Made by a program: the position numbers and the translations under genes. Positions 25,154-34,672 of a DNA stretch of 40,596 nt are shown here, one piece after another. Source of the DNA: Clostridia bacterium (GTDB lineage Bacteria > Bacillota > Clostridia > TANB77 > CAG-508); assembly GCA_022790575.1 (NCBI GenBank), contig JAAVXM010000068.1:1-40596 (forward strand). Direction: 5' to 3'. How positions within the stretch are numbered: the first letter of the stretch is position 1; every line of letters starts with the position of its first letter. The notes beneath the pieces are model-generated. The model did no database searches. It saw only the letters and a list, made by a program, of their open reading frames with translations, and had not been told where the DNA came from.

Positions 25154-26968
25154 ATGAAAAAGAAAAAAATATTAATGATTACAATAATTATAATAGTAGT
25201 GCTAGCTATAGTTAGTGCAGGTATTACATTTTTGATTTTAGCAACAGATTTATTTAAAAGTAGTAGTGAAATGTTTTCTACATATATAAAGCAAGAAATG
25301 CAAAAAATCAATAAAATGACAGACTCTAGTATTCTAGCAACATATAATAATGTGAAAAGTAAAAGCATATATGAATCTAATACAACAGTAAAGCTAAGTT
25401 ATGCAGAAGGTGGGGAAGTATCTCATCCAATAAACAATTTAGCACTTGAATTTAATACACAAAAAGATAATGAGAATGTATATAAAGATGTGCAAATATT
25501 ATATGACAATCAACCACAAATAAAAATAGAAGGAATAAAACAAAAAGATATATATGGAGTAAGATTTACAAATGCATTAAAAGAATTTTTAAGTATAAGA
25601 GATAGCCAAAATCTACAAGAAGAAGCAGATAAGATAGGTGTAGACAAAGATATATTAGAAACATTCATGTCTATAATGGATAGTGAAAGAATATTTGCAG
25701 AAGAATTATTATCAAAAGAAGATTTAAAGAGTTTAAAAGAAACATATTCAAATATAATTGTAAAAAACATAAAATCTGGAACATTTAGTAAACAAAGAAA
25801 CACAATGATAACATATGATAATAAAACAGTAAAAACAAATGCTTATATAGTTGCATTAGATTCAGAACAAGTAAAAAATTTAATTACAGAAATATTAAAT
25901 AATGTAATTACAGACCCTATAATATTAGAGATGGTAGGAGGGAATGAAGAAGTATTTGTACAAAATATAGAAAAAATAATTGAAAATCTTGGAATAGACA
26001 AAAAAATTCCAGAATTAAAAATAACAGTATATGAAAATAATAAAGTAGCAATAAGAACGACAATAGAAACTGGATTACAAACAATTTCTATAGACAGCTT
26101 CAATAATGATGAGCAATTAAAACTAAATATAGATAGAAAAGTTTTAGATAATGAAAAGCAAAATGAACAAAATATAGAAATAACAAAAGCTAATAGTGAT
26201 AATTCAGAAAGTTATAATGTAATTACAAATATAATAGATGGAGATAATGAATATAAAGTAGAAGCTAATATTAATACAACAACAGGTGGAGGAGCATTAA
26301 CAACAAATGGTAATATTAAATTTTCTCAAGGAATAAAAACAATAAACATAGAATTAAAAGATACAACATATACTACAATAGAAGAAAAGAAAGCAGAATT
26401 AAATAGTACAAATAATGTTATATTAAGTGATTTAGATGATGCAAATAGAACTAGAATATTAACTATAGTAAAAAATGGTGTACCACAAGTATTAAACAAT
26501 AAAATAATGGAAATATTACAAAAAACTCAAATGCAAGGAATAGGTCAAATATTTTCAAATAACAATCAATCTCAAGGAAATGAAAGTAATGAAGGAAATG
26601 AGCCACCACAAAACGATAAAAACACAACACAAAATCCAGAAGTATCACAAATAGAAATAAACAGATTTAACTCTAAATTTGAATTTTATACAGGAGATTC
26701 TGTATCTGCTGAAAATGTAAAAATGCTATTAGATATAGTTAAGTCAAATTTAAATAGTATAGAATTTATAACTACTCAGAAAGAAGATGGCACATCAGAA
26801 ATAAAAGGAGCACAATTAAATATTGAAAAAGACAAAGAAAATGTAGAATTAGCTAACCAAGTTTTACAAATAATTGATGATGATAGTCAAAAATATAAAG
26901 TTTCAATAAACTATAATAGCTCTAATGGTATGGTTTCATACATAACTATAAATGAAATAGCGAAGTAA
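25154..26968 (+). CDS. Membrane-anchored extracellular protein of unknown function
   Basis: I do not recognise the family of this 604-residue protein. It begins MKKKKILM, followed by one membrane helix (~8-30). The rest is extracellular, rich in Asn, Lys, Glu and Ile, and predicted to be mostly beta strands with short helices. A low-complexity Asn/Gln/Pro linker lies near 480-505. The C-terminal ~100 residues look like a small alpha/beta domain. There is no lipobox, sortase signal or catalytic motif. The start is ATG 25154, with GGAGG eight bases upstream; TTG 25139 contains that ribosome site. It sits between rlmB and the sortase gene and is probably co-transcribed with the latter (17 nt between). 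Confidence 0.7.
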   Translation: MKKKKILMITIIIIVVLAIVSAGITFLILATDLFKSSSEMFSTYIKQEMQKINKMTDSSILATYNNVKSKSIYESNTTVKLSYAEGGEVSHPINNLALEFNTQKDNENVYKDVQILYDNQPQIKIEGIKQKDIYGVRFTNALKEFLSIRDSQNLQEEADKIGVDKDILETFMSIMDSERIFAEELLSKEDLKSLKETYSNIIVKNIKSGTFSKQRNTMITYDNKTVKTNAYIVALDSEQVKNLITEILNNVITDPIILEMVGGNEEVFVQNIEKIIENLGIDKKIPELKITVYENNKVAIRTTIETGLQTISIDSFNNDEQLKLNIDRKVLDNEKQNEQNIEITKANSDNSESYNVITNIIDGDNEYKVEANINTTTGGGALTTNGNIKFSQGIKTINIELKDTTYTTIEEKKAELNSTNNVILSDLDDANRTRILTIVKNGVPQVLNNKIMEILQKTQMQGIGQIFSNNNQSQGNESNEGNEPPQNDKNTTQNPEVSQIEINRFNSKFEFYTGDSVSAENVKMLLDIVKSNLNSIEFITTQKEDGTSEIKGAQLNIEKDKENVELANQVLQIIDDDSQKYKVSINYNSSNGMVSYITINEIAK

Positions 26969-26985
26969 TTTGGGAAGGAGGAATT

Positions 26986-27720
26986 ATGAATCAAATATTA
27001 ATAACAGAAAAGATATATGTAACACCAGAATTAAGAAGAAAAAAGAAAATATATAAAGTTCTTTTCGTGCTATCAATATTTATAATAATAACACTATTTT
27101 CCATATATATATATGCTGAATATGACAGAAACAAAGAAGAAAATATATCAAAAAATATAATGTCATTTATAGAAGAACAAGATAATACTACAATTAGTGA
27201 ACAAGAAAATGCACTAATTGTAAAAATAACACAAGATGCAACACTAAATGCAGAAGAATATAATCAAGATGATGAAGTGAATTCATATGGAGCAACAGCA
27301 ACATATACAGCACCAAATGGGAAGACATATGACTATATAGGTAGAATAGCAATACCAAAAATAAAAATAGACTATCCAATTTTAGCAACTACATCAGAAG
27401 AACTATTAAAAGTTTCTATATGTAAGTTTCATGGAGGAAACCCAAACGAAGTAGGAAATTTATGTATAGCAGGTCACAATTATAGAAGAAAGGGAAGATT
27501 CTTCAGTGATGTTGACCAATTAGTTATAGGAGATATTATAGAAATAACAGATTTAAGTAAAAGAACACTTCAATATGAAATTTATGATATACACACAGTA
27601 GTTCCAGAAGATAGAAGTGATACAACACAGGTAACAAATGGAAAAAAAGAAGTAACAATAATTACTTGTACAGATGACAGTAAACAAAGAATTATTGTAA
27701 AATGTAGAGAAAAAATATAA
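26986..27720 (+). CDS. Sortase (class D-like cysteine transpeptidase)
   Basis: Sortases cut cell-wall sorting signals and join surface proteins to peptidoglycan or to pilin subunits. The 244-residue protein has a cytoplasmic tail, a membrane helix (~22-44), a linker, and a sortase beta-barrel (~115-244) with H164 in CIAGHNYR, C228 in TIITCTDD and R235. The YIGRIAIPKIKIDYPI entry and TxTC motif fit class D or a related clostridial class; class is not certain. No LPxTG-like substrate is visible in the window. AGGAGG lies eight bases upstream of the ATG. Confidence 0.88.
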   Translation: MNQILITEKIYVTPELRRKKKIYKVLFVLSIFIIITLFSIYIYAEYDRNKEENISKNIMSFIEEQDNTTISEQENALIVKITQDATLNAEEYNQDDEVNSYGATATYTAPNGKTYDYIGRIAIPKIKIDYPILATTSEELLKVSICKFHGGNPNEVGNLCIAGHNYRRKGRFFSDVDQLVIGDIIEITDLSKRTLQYEIYDIHTVVPEDRSDTTQVTNGKKEVTIITCTDDSKQRIIVKCREKI

Positions 27721-27778
27721 ACCCAATATGAATAAAACAATAAAATTATGTGTTATCAGAGGAAATATAATTTAACAT

Positions 27779-27831
27779 AAAATCCTTCTAATTCATAGTA
27801 TATATAAATACTATGATAGGAGGATTTTTTT
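27779..27831 (+). promoter_or_regulatory. Terminator-like hairpin that contains the ribosome site of the next gene
   Basis: AAATCCT...TCATAGTAT pairs with ATACTATGA...AGGAGGATTT and is followed by seven T that run straight into ATG 27832. The 3' arm therefore contains the only ribosome site of the M15-like gene. As drawn, this could stop transcription before the gene or hide the ribosome site. An alternative structure or a trans factor would be needed for expression. Confidence 0.65.
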
Positions 27832-28512
27832 ATGGCAAAAATATTAGTATATAATCAAGATATAAATAGAATGGAATCATTTATAAGAAATGAAGGAGAC
27901 CCAATGCCATATAACACTAATGGAACATTAAAAGTTAAAGAATTTAGAGGGTCTAGTAAAAGTAATATATTATGGACTGATAAAAGGACAATGCAAGCAT
28001 GGAATAGTCAAAGATATATATATGGGGCACCTATATATGTTGGATTTGCTTTTAAAAGACCATATGAGGGGGGACATGGTAATCAGAGTCAACATTATGC
28101 AGGAACAGCTTTTGATGTAGGACAAAATTTAACAAATGCAAAAAGAGCAGTATTAAGAAACAGTGCACAAAATTCAGGTGTATGGAAATATGTTGAGCCA
28201 GTATCAATATCACCAACATGGGTACATTTTGACCGTAGATATGGGACACCAGCATGTTCAACAGGAGGATATCCAATAATAAGAAGTGGTTCAAGAGGAA
28301 ACTATGTATGTATAGCACAAGACGACCTAAACACACTAGGATATAGAACAGGAGGACTAGATGGAGTATTTGGACAGCAAACATATAATGCAGTGAGAAG
28401 ATATCAAGAATCAAGAGGACTAAGTGTAGATGGAATAATTGGCTGTAACACATGGAGGTCGTTACAAGAAAATGTTGTAGGAACAGGGAAGACTGGGACA
28501 ACAATAAATTAG
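27832..28512 (+). CDS. M15-like D,D-peptidase/carboxypeptidase with peptidoglycan-binding domain
   Basis: The 226-residue protein has an N-terminal M15A-type zinc peptidase domain (~10-140) with H88-x-x-G-x-A-x-D95 (HYAGTAFD) and H132 in WVHFD. A PG_binding_1 domain follows (~150-212, RSGSRGNYVCIAQDDLNTLGY and DGVFGQQTYNAVRRYQ). Such enzymes cleave D-Ala-containing cross-links or peptides in the wall. It has no signal peptide or membrane helix, which is unusual. It may be released by lysis, act in the forespore/mother cell, or be a phage-derived endolysin-type protein. Its ribosome site lies inside the hairpin at 27779-27831. Confidence 0.85.
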   Translation: MAKILVYNQDINRMESFIRNEGDPMPYNTNGTLKVKEFRGSSKSNILWTDKRTMQAWNSQRYIYGAPIYVGFAFKRPYEGGHGNQSQHYAGTAFDVGQNLTNAKRAVLRNSAQNSGVWKYVEPVSISPTWVHFDRRYGTPACSTGGYPIIRSGSRGNYVCIAQDDLNTLGYRTGGLDGVFGQQTYNAVRRYQESRGLSVDGIIGCNTWRSLQENVVGTGKTGTTIN

Positions 28513-28569
28513 AAAGTATAGACATAATCTCATATTTATTTTTATTGATATGTTATAGAACACTAAATT

Positions 28570-28618
28570 TTTGTTACTACTACAAAAGCATTTAATTTGT
28601 ATTAGTAGTAGTAACAAA
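28570..28618. repeat. Inverted repeat upstream of a truncated gene
   Basis: TTTGTTACTACTA (28570-28582) and TAGTAGTAACAAA (28606-28618) are complementary over 13 bp, with a 23-nt AT-rich loop. No T-run follows. The remains of the prepilin-like gene begin a few bases later. It is not similar to the three long palindromes. Confidence 0.7.
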
Positions 28619-28624
28619 TGATTT

Positions 28625-29932
28625 GTCACACTTATAGTTCTTTTAATATTAGCAGGAGTAAGTATAGCAATGTTAACAGGAGATAATGGAGTAATAAAGC
28701 AAGCTATAGAAGCAAAGAAAAATAACAGAGAAGCAGAAGCAAGGGAAAAGCTAGAATTAACATTACTTAGTGCATATAATGAAAAATATTAAATGTCAAA
28801 TACAATCAAAACGAATATTTAAACGACATGATAACAACTGAAATAGAAAAGGCAGAAGTAAAGGGAGATGTAGCAATAGTTGATGGATATGCATATGAAT
28901 TAGAAAGAAGTATACCTAAAATAGGAAGATATTTGGGAGAAGCAAATGACCTGATATTTCCAGAAATAGAAGCAACAGTAGAATTAGCAGCAGATGCAAA
29001 AACAGCAGTAATAACAATAACAGCAATAGAAGAGAAAAAAGGAATAAACAAAATAGAAATATGGCAAGCAGGGGAAAAGTTAGAAGAATTTGAATATAAT
29101 AATGTTAGGGAAGAGATAATAAGAGAATATACAGCAAAGCAAAATGGAAAATACACAATAAAAGTATATGCAGACATAATGAATAGTAAAACAATAGAAA
29201 TAAAAGGAACATTAACATCAGTAAAATTTGAACCAGAAGGAAATAATGAATGGAAAAACAAACATAGAGCAAAAGTAATAATAAAAGATACAGAAGATAA
29301 AGTAATAAATGCAAAATATCAATGGACAGGTAGTGTAGTAGAGCCAGGATATGAGACATTTACAGAAAGCTTTAAGAGTGGAGATATAATAACAAAAAGT
29401 GGAGTAACAGGAGAATATTACTTATGGATTTTACTAGAAACGGAAAAAGGAAAAACCAATATATGTAGAAGTGAGAAATTTAACTTTGATAATAAAGGTC
29501 CATTAGTAACAATAACAAAAAAAGAAAATGAAATAGGAGAAGCGATATCAATTACTGTATCTGCAAAGGATGAACAAGCAGGTATGATAGAAAATCCAAT
29601 ATTTAATTACTATATAAAAAAGGTATCAGACACAGAATATGGAGTGGCGGAATATACAGGGACAGAAAACAATTATACTTTTAATGGATTAGAAAAGAAT
29701 ATTGATTATGATATAAAAGTAACAACAAAAGACAAATGTAATAATATAGGAGAACAAAAAATACGGAATTATATATTGTACAGGAGAGCAAATAAACAGT
29801 GAAAAATGTACTAATTGTACAGGAACTGGAAAGGTAACGAAATTTTCTAACTGTAAAGAGTGTATAGGAAGTGGAATGATAGAAAGCAAATATCCTTGTA
29901 TACATGGATTAAATGAAGGACACTATTTTTAA
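28625..29932 (+). pseudogene. Decayed prepilin-like surface protein with CxxCxGxG knuckles
   Basis: Three frames join into one protein. Frame 1 (28625-28789) gives VTLIVLLILAGVSIAMLTG and the prepilin helix, but its start and leader are missing. A one-base loss in an A run near 28782-28786 shifts to the frame encoding NVKYNQNEYLND and the main 28828-29802 body, an Ig-like beta domain. A one-base gain near 29776 shifts to a tail with two zinc-knuckle-like repeats (CTNCTGTG, CKECIGSG) ending at 29932. It probably encoded a secreted, processed surface protein related to the intact gene at 14498. The middle ORF alone could still be translated from ATG 28828, but no ribosome site is visible. Confidence 0.75.
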
Positions 29933-29984
29933 GATTATGCAAATTTGGCAAAAAAAGAAAATTGAAAATATTAAAGGAACAAAG

Positions 29985-30013
29985 TTGACTTTTTGGAAAA
30001 AAAAGTATATACT
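29985..30013 (+). promoter_or_regulatory. Sigma-A promoter of the NlpC/P60 gene
   Basis: TTGACT (29985-29990), 17-nt spacer, TATACT (30008-30013), about 37 nt before the ATG. Confidence 0.7.
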
Positions 30014-30049
30014 AATGTATGTAAAAAAAACTATAATATGAGGTAAAAA

Positions 30050-31513
30050 ATGAAAAAAATAAAGAAAATTGCAATACTCATACTAATGATAACATTATTA
30101 ACATTAATAATAATAAAGATAAAGGCAGAAGCAACAACAGGGAAAGTAAACGCAGAGACAGTAAGATTGAGAAAAGAGCCAAATTCAAAATCAACAATAT
30201 TAGAGCAACTAGACAAATCAGATGAAGTAGAAGTCCTAGAGCAAGAAGCAGGATGGTACAAAGTAAGAGCGACAGTTGATGGAAAGAAAATAACAGGATA
30301 TATTAGTGAAAGTTTAATTGACTTAGAAGAAACAGCAGAGCCACAACCAGATGCAAATGAACAAGGAAAAGAGCAACCAGAAGAAATACCACAAGAAAAT
30401 AATGAGCAAACATCAAACGAAGTACAAAATAATGGAGAAACAGTACCAGAAGAGACAAACACGAATAATGAAGAAGAAAACAAAGTTAAAGAACCAGAAG
30501 GAAACACTACAGAAGAAGAAAATAAAGAATTAGAAGAAAACAAAGAATACAAACTAACACAAGAAATTAGCACAAACATATTACCATTAATAAACTCAAA
30601 GAAAAAAGAAACAATAACAGAAGGAACAATAAAAACAGTAGAAATATTAAATGATTGGTGTAAAATTGAAAGTGCAACACAAGAAGGATGGATAAGATGT
30701 AATACACTAAAAAATGCTATACAAGAAAATGTACCGCAAGAGCAAGCACCAGTTGAAGGGCAAGAAAATGTAGGTCAGCCAGAAGTTCCAGAAACACCAA
30801 AAGAACCAGAAAACAAGCCAGAAGAGCCTAAGAAAGATACAGTAATAAAAACAGGATATGTAAGTACAGAAAGTTTAAAAGTTAGAGAAGAAGCATCAAC
30901 ATCAAGTAAAGAAATAGACAGTTTAAAGAAAAATGACAAAGTATCTATATTAGAAGAATTAGAAGGTTGGTACAGAATAAAAATTGGTGGTAAAATAGGA
31001 TATGTATCATCAAAATATATATCAGATAAAAAAGTAGAAGAAACAACATCAAGAGGGACATCAACAGAAAGAAAGCCAGAAAAAGCTGAAAGTACAAACC
31101 AAGAACAACCAGAAGAAGCTAAAAATCCACCAAGTGGTTCAAATGGAAGTGCTGTAGTTGAATATGCGAAACAATATTTAGGATATAGATATGTATCAGG
31201 AGGAGCTTCACCATCAACAGGATTTGACTGTTCAGGATTTACATCATATGTATACAAGCAATTTGGAGTAAAACTAAATAGAACATCAAGAGACCAGATA
31301 AAAAATGGAACAGCAGTAGAAAGAAGCAATTTACAGCCAGGAGATATTGTTGTATTTAATGGAGACTCAAATAGAACAATAGGTCATGTTGGAATATATG
31401 TAGGAGGAGGAAACTTCATACATGCAGCAAATCCAAAAGAAGGGGTAAAAATAACACCATTATCATCAAGCTATTATGAGAAAAGATATGTTGGAGCAAG
31501 GAGAGTAATATAA
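30050..31513 (+). CDS. Secreted SH3-domain NlpC/P60 peptidoglycan hydrolase
   Basis: The 487-residue protein has a signal-type helix (~6-25), a bacterial SH3 domain (~30-90), a Glu/Asn/Pro-rich linker (~95-165), a second degenerate SH3 (~168-225), another linker, a third SH3 (~265-328) and a C-terminal NlpC/P60 domain (~365-487). The latter has C394 in FDCSGFTSY, H446 in GHVGIYVG and H458 in FIHAA, the usual Cys-His-polar triad. Such enzymes cut the D-Glu-diaminopimelate bond in wall peptides; the SH3 domains bind the wall. It starts 37 nt after a good promoter and ends on the comEC start. Confidence 0.92.
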   Translation: MKKIKKIAILILMITLLTLIIIKIKAEATTGKVNAETVRLRKEPNSKSTILEQLDKSDEVEVLEQEAGWYKVRATVDGKKITGYISESLIDLEETAEPQPDANEQGKEQPEEIPQENNEQTSNEVQNNGETVPEETNTNNEEENKVKEPEGNTTEEENKELEENKEYKLTQEISTNILPLINSKKKETITEGTIKTVEILNDWCKIESATQEGWIRCNTLKNAIQENVPQEQAPVEGQENVGQPEVPETPKEPENKPEEPKKDTVIKTGYVSTESLKVREEASTSSKEIDSLKKNDKVSILEELEGWYRIKIGGKIGYVSSKYISDKKVEETTSRGTSTERKPEKAESTNQEQPEEAKNPPSGSNGSAVVEYAKQYLGYRYVSGGASPSTGFDCSGFTSYVYKQFGVKLNRTSRDQIKNGTAVERSNLQPGDIVVFNGDSNRTIGHVGIYVGGGNFIHAANPKEGVKITPLSSSYYEKRYVGARRVI

Positions 31514-33946
31514 TTGAATAGACCAATTGTAGTAATTTTAATTGGTTATATAATAGGTATAATATGGGGACTATACATAAACAAGGGTATAGTCCTTTTA
31601 TATGTTTTTTTAGCGATATTATATTATATAATCAATCACAGATATTCAAAAAAAAGTAAATTCAAAATTTTATCAATAAAAAGATATTTTAGATATATCA
31701 AATTAATTTTTAAAATGAATATAGTTATTATAATAGTAATAACATCATTTATTTCAAATAATTTAATCAAATACTTAAATAACAAAAAAATATATATAGA
31801 TAATAAAATTATACAAGAAACAGGAATAATTGTAGATAATAAACAAGAAAAAGAATATAAAAATAGATATAAAGTAAAAATAAAAAATGATTATTTTTAT
31901 TTAGATACCAAAAAAGAAGTAGAACTTGAATATGGAGATAAAGTCCTTATAGATGGTAGATATAAAGAACCATCAATTGCAAGAAATTATAAAGGATTCA
32001 ACTATAAACAATACTTAAAAAGTCTTAAAATAGAAGGCATTATAGAAGCAAGGAAAATAGAAAAAATAAAAAAACTATGTGGAAATAAAATAGCACAAAT
32101 ATCTAATAATATATTTTTAAAAATAAAAAAAAATATAGAAAACACATACAATGCAGAAACAAGTAAAATAATATTAGGAATAATGCTTGGTGATACAGAA
32201 GGAATAGAAGAAGAAATAAAAGAAGATTTTTCAAAAAGCAATATTTCACATGTTTTAGCAATTTCAGGAATGCATATTTCATATATTATATATTTAGTAA
32301 CAGTAAGTACACAAACTATTTTGGGAAAAAGAAAAAGTAAAATAATAACAATTATAATATTATTAATGTATATGTCTATAACAGGATTTAAAACATCAAT
32401 ATTAAGAGCAGGAATTATGGGAATAATCAATTGTATGGGATTTCTTGTATATAGAAAGAGTGATACAATAAATAATATATCAATAGCAGCACTAATAACA
32501 CTAATTAACAACCCATTTTGTGTGACAAATATAAGTTTTTTATTAACATATTTAGGAACACTAGGAATTATATTATTTCAAAGAGATATAGAAAAAATTC
32601 TTAAAAATATAAAAGTCAGAAATCCAAGATGGAAATATACTTTTCAAAGAATACAACAAAAAAATCAAAAAATAATAGAGATTATATCCATAACAATAGC
32701 AGCACAGATTTTTGCATTACCAATAATTATTTTAAAATTCAACAATATAGGTCTTTCATTTTTAATAACGAATTTATTATTAAGTGCAGTAATAGGAATA
32801 ATTGTGATGGGGGGATTTATTCAAATTATTATTTCATTTATTTTTGTACAAATTAGTATTATTATTTCAAGAATAATAGAAATTCCAATAAAATTATTAA
32901 TATTAATTTCTAAGATTCAGTTTGGGAACTTCAAAGTTATAACTATAGATACATATCAGATAATTATATATTATACTATTATAGTTATTTTTTTCAATAT
33001 GTATAAAATATTTAATTCAAAAAATTTAACAACAATTCAAATTAGAATAAAAAATACAATATATCTTGTAATTTATAAGATAAAACCATATATGCCAAAA
33101 ATAAAAAGGCTGATTACTATTATAATTTTAATAAGTATAATAATATATAAAATTCCAAAAGATTTAAAAATTTATTTTATTGATGTAAATCAAGGAGATG
33201 CAACATTAATTGTTACTCCATATAATCAAAAAATACTTATAGATGGAGGGGGAAGTAGTACATATAATATTGGAAAAAACATATTAGAACCATATTTATT
33301 AGATAGAAAAATTAATTGCATAGATTATATAATATTGAGTCATATGGATGAAGACCATGTCAAATCTAGCCTATATTTATTACAAGAAATAAAAGTAAAT
33401 AATGTTATAATAGGAAAGCAATTTGAGAATTCTCAAAATTATAAAGAGTTTATAAAAATTGTAAAAGAAAAGAAAATAAATGTGCAAGTAGTAGAAGCTG
33501 GGCAGAGAATAAATATAGAAAAGAACTTATACTTTGATGTGTTATGGCCAAATTCTAATAAAGTAATAAGTGAAAATAATATAAATAATAACTCTTTGGT
33601 TTGCAAAATGATATACAAAGACTTTTCAATTTTATTTACAGGAGATATTGAAGAGGTTGCTGAAAAAGCTATTGTAGAGGAGTATATAGGAACAAATACA
33701 TTAAAATCTACTATATTAAAAGTAGCTCATCATGGTTCAAAATCGTCTTCATCAAAGGATTTTTTAGATAAAGTAAAAGCTAAAATAGCACTTATTGGAG
33801 TGGGGGCAAATAATATTTTTGGACATCCTAATAATGAAGTTTTAGAAAGACTGAATGAAGTAGGAAGTAAAATATATAGGACTGATGAATATGGAGAGAT
33901 AATAATAAAAAGTAATGGAAAAAATATTTGTATAAAATTACAATAA
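31514..33946 (+). CDS. comEC: DNA uptake channel ComEC/Rec2
   Basis: ComEC carries single-stranded DNA across the membrane during transformation. The 810-residue protein has the N-terminal OB-like region, a competence core with many membrane helices (~220-540; conserved HVLAISGMHISYI), and a C-terminal metallo-beta-lactamase domain (~555-810) with H610-x-D-x-D-H615 (SHMDEDH) and a later AHHGSKSSS. Start TTG 31514 follows the upstream TAA directly, with AAGGAG at the proper distance. No comEA is next to it, but late competence genes are widespread in organisms not known to be transformable. The reading frame is intact. Confidence 0.93.
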   Translation: MNRPIVVILIGYIIGIIWGLYINKGIVLLYVFLAILYYIINHRYSKKSKFKILSIKRYFRYIKLIFKMNIVIIIVITSFISNNLIKYLNNKKIYIDNKIIQETGIIVDNKQEKEYKNRYKVKIKNDYFYLDTKKEVELEYGDKVLIDGRYKEPSIARNYKGFNYKQYLKSLKIEGIIEARKIEKIKKLCGNKIAQISNNIFLKIKKNIENTYNAETSKIILGIMLGDTEGIEEEIKEDFSKSNISHVLAISGMHISYIIYLVTVSTQTILGKRKSKIITIIILLMYMSITGFKTSILRAGIMGIINCMGFLVYRKSDTINNISIAALITLINNPFCVTNISFLLTYLGTLGIILFQRDIEKILKNIKVRNPRWKYTFQRIQQKNQKIIEIISITIAAQIFALPIIILKFNNIGLSFLITNLLLSAVIGIIVMGGFIQIIISFIFVQISIIISRIIEIPIKLLILISKIQFGNFKVITIDTYQIIIYYTIIVIFFNMYKIFNSKNLTTIQIRIKNTIYLVIYKIKPYMPKIKRLITIIILISIIIYKIPKDLKIYFIDVNQGDATLIVTPYNQKILIDGGGSSTYNIGKNILEPYLLDRKINCIDYIILSHMDEDHVKSSLYLLQEIKVNNVIIGKQFENSQNYKEFIKIVKEKKINVQVVEAGQRINIEKNLYFDVLWPNSNKVISENNINNNSLVCKMIYKDFSILFTGDIEEVAEKAIVEEYIGTNTLKSTILKVAHHGSKSSSSKDFLDKVKAKIALIGVGANNIFGHPNNEVLERLNEVGSKIYRTDEYGEIIIKSNGKNICIKLQ

Positions 33947-33984
33947 ATGTAAATAATAAACATAAGAAAAGAGTGGATGAAGGT

Positions 33985-34584
33985 ATGAAAAATAAAATTA
34001 TAATTATAACATCAGTAATTTGTTTGGCTATTTCCATAATATGTTTAATAATGTTAATAAACAAGAAGGATGATTCTGTAGAAGAAAATGATAATAAAAC
34101 ATATGTATCAGAATTAATTGAAGATGATTGCACAGAAGAATACAAACAAGAACAAAAGACAACAAAGACAGTATCTTCTAGTGAAGAAAAGGTTTCTGCT
34201 AATGCAATATTAATTTTAAAAAAATACTATAAGAATTGTGAACACACAATAAATGAATATGTTGAGCTTCCTCAGGAATTAGTAAATATGACTAAAGAAG
34301 AAGTTGGAAATCAATATCCAGATTGGAAGGTAATCGGATTTGAAGCAGGAAAGGTCACTTTATATAAAGAGTTTGATGATGTATGCAATGAACATTTTAA
34401 ATTGAGAGCTGAGGAAGGAATGGTAGTAGTATATATTGTAAATAGAGACGGAAGTGAAAGTATATATGAGAGAACCAATATTTCAGAAGAATATCTCACA
34501 GAAACAGACTTGATAAATATGCAAAATGGATTAGAGATTTATGGAAAAGAAGAATTAAATAAAATTATTGAAGATTTTGAATAG
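33985..34584 (+). CDS. Membrane-anchored protein with BofC-like C-terminal domain
   Basis: The 199-residue protein has one N-terminal membrane helix (~3-24), a charged linker with Thr/Ser, then a domain from ~85. The C-terminus (KLRAEEGMVVVYIVNRDG, ISEEYLTETDLINMQNGLEIYGKEELN, EDFE) strongly resembles the BofC C-terminal domain. BofC of B. subtilis is a forespore regulator of SpoIVB signalling in the pro-sigma-K checkpoint. Whether this protein does that is not shown by sequence. The start is ATG 33985 because a membrane helix follows it; an upstream in-frame start lies inside comEC. Confidence 0.7.
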   Translation: MKNKIIIITSVICLAISIICLIMLINKKDDSVEENDNKTYVSELIEDDCTEEYKQEQKTTKTVSSSEEKVSANAILILKKYYKNCEHTINEYVELPQELVNMTKEEVGNQYPDWKVIGFEAGKVTLYKEFDDVCNEHFKLRAEEGMVVVYIVNRDGSESIYERTNISEEYLTETDLINMQNGLEIYGKEELNKIIEDFE

Positions 34585-34616
34585 TTATAAAATTATTGAT
34601 GTTTTATGAGAAGAGT

Positions 34617-34672
34617 AAAAAAATAAGGACTTTACATTTATTTATATAAATAAAGTAAAGTCCCTATTTTTT
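34617..34672. terminator. Bidirectional terminator between convergent genes
   Basis: AAATAAGGACTTTAC...AAATAAA pairs with TTTATTT...TAAAGTCCCTATTTTTT. T-tracts on both strands serve the BofC-like gene (+) and pgsA (-). Confidence 0.8.
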
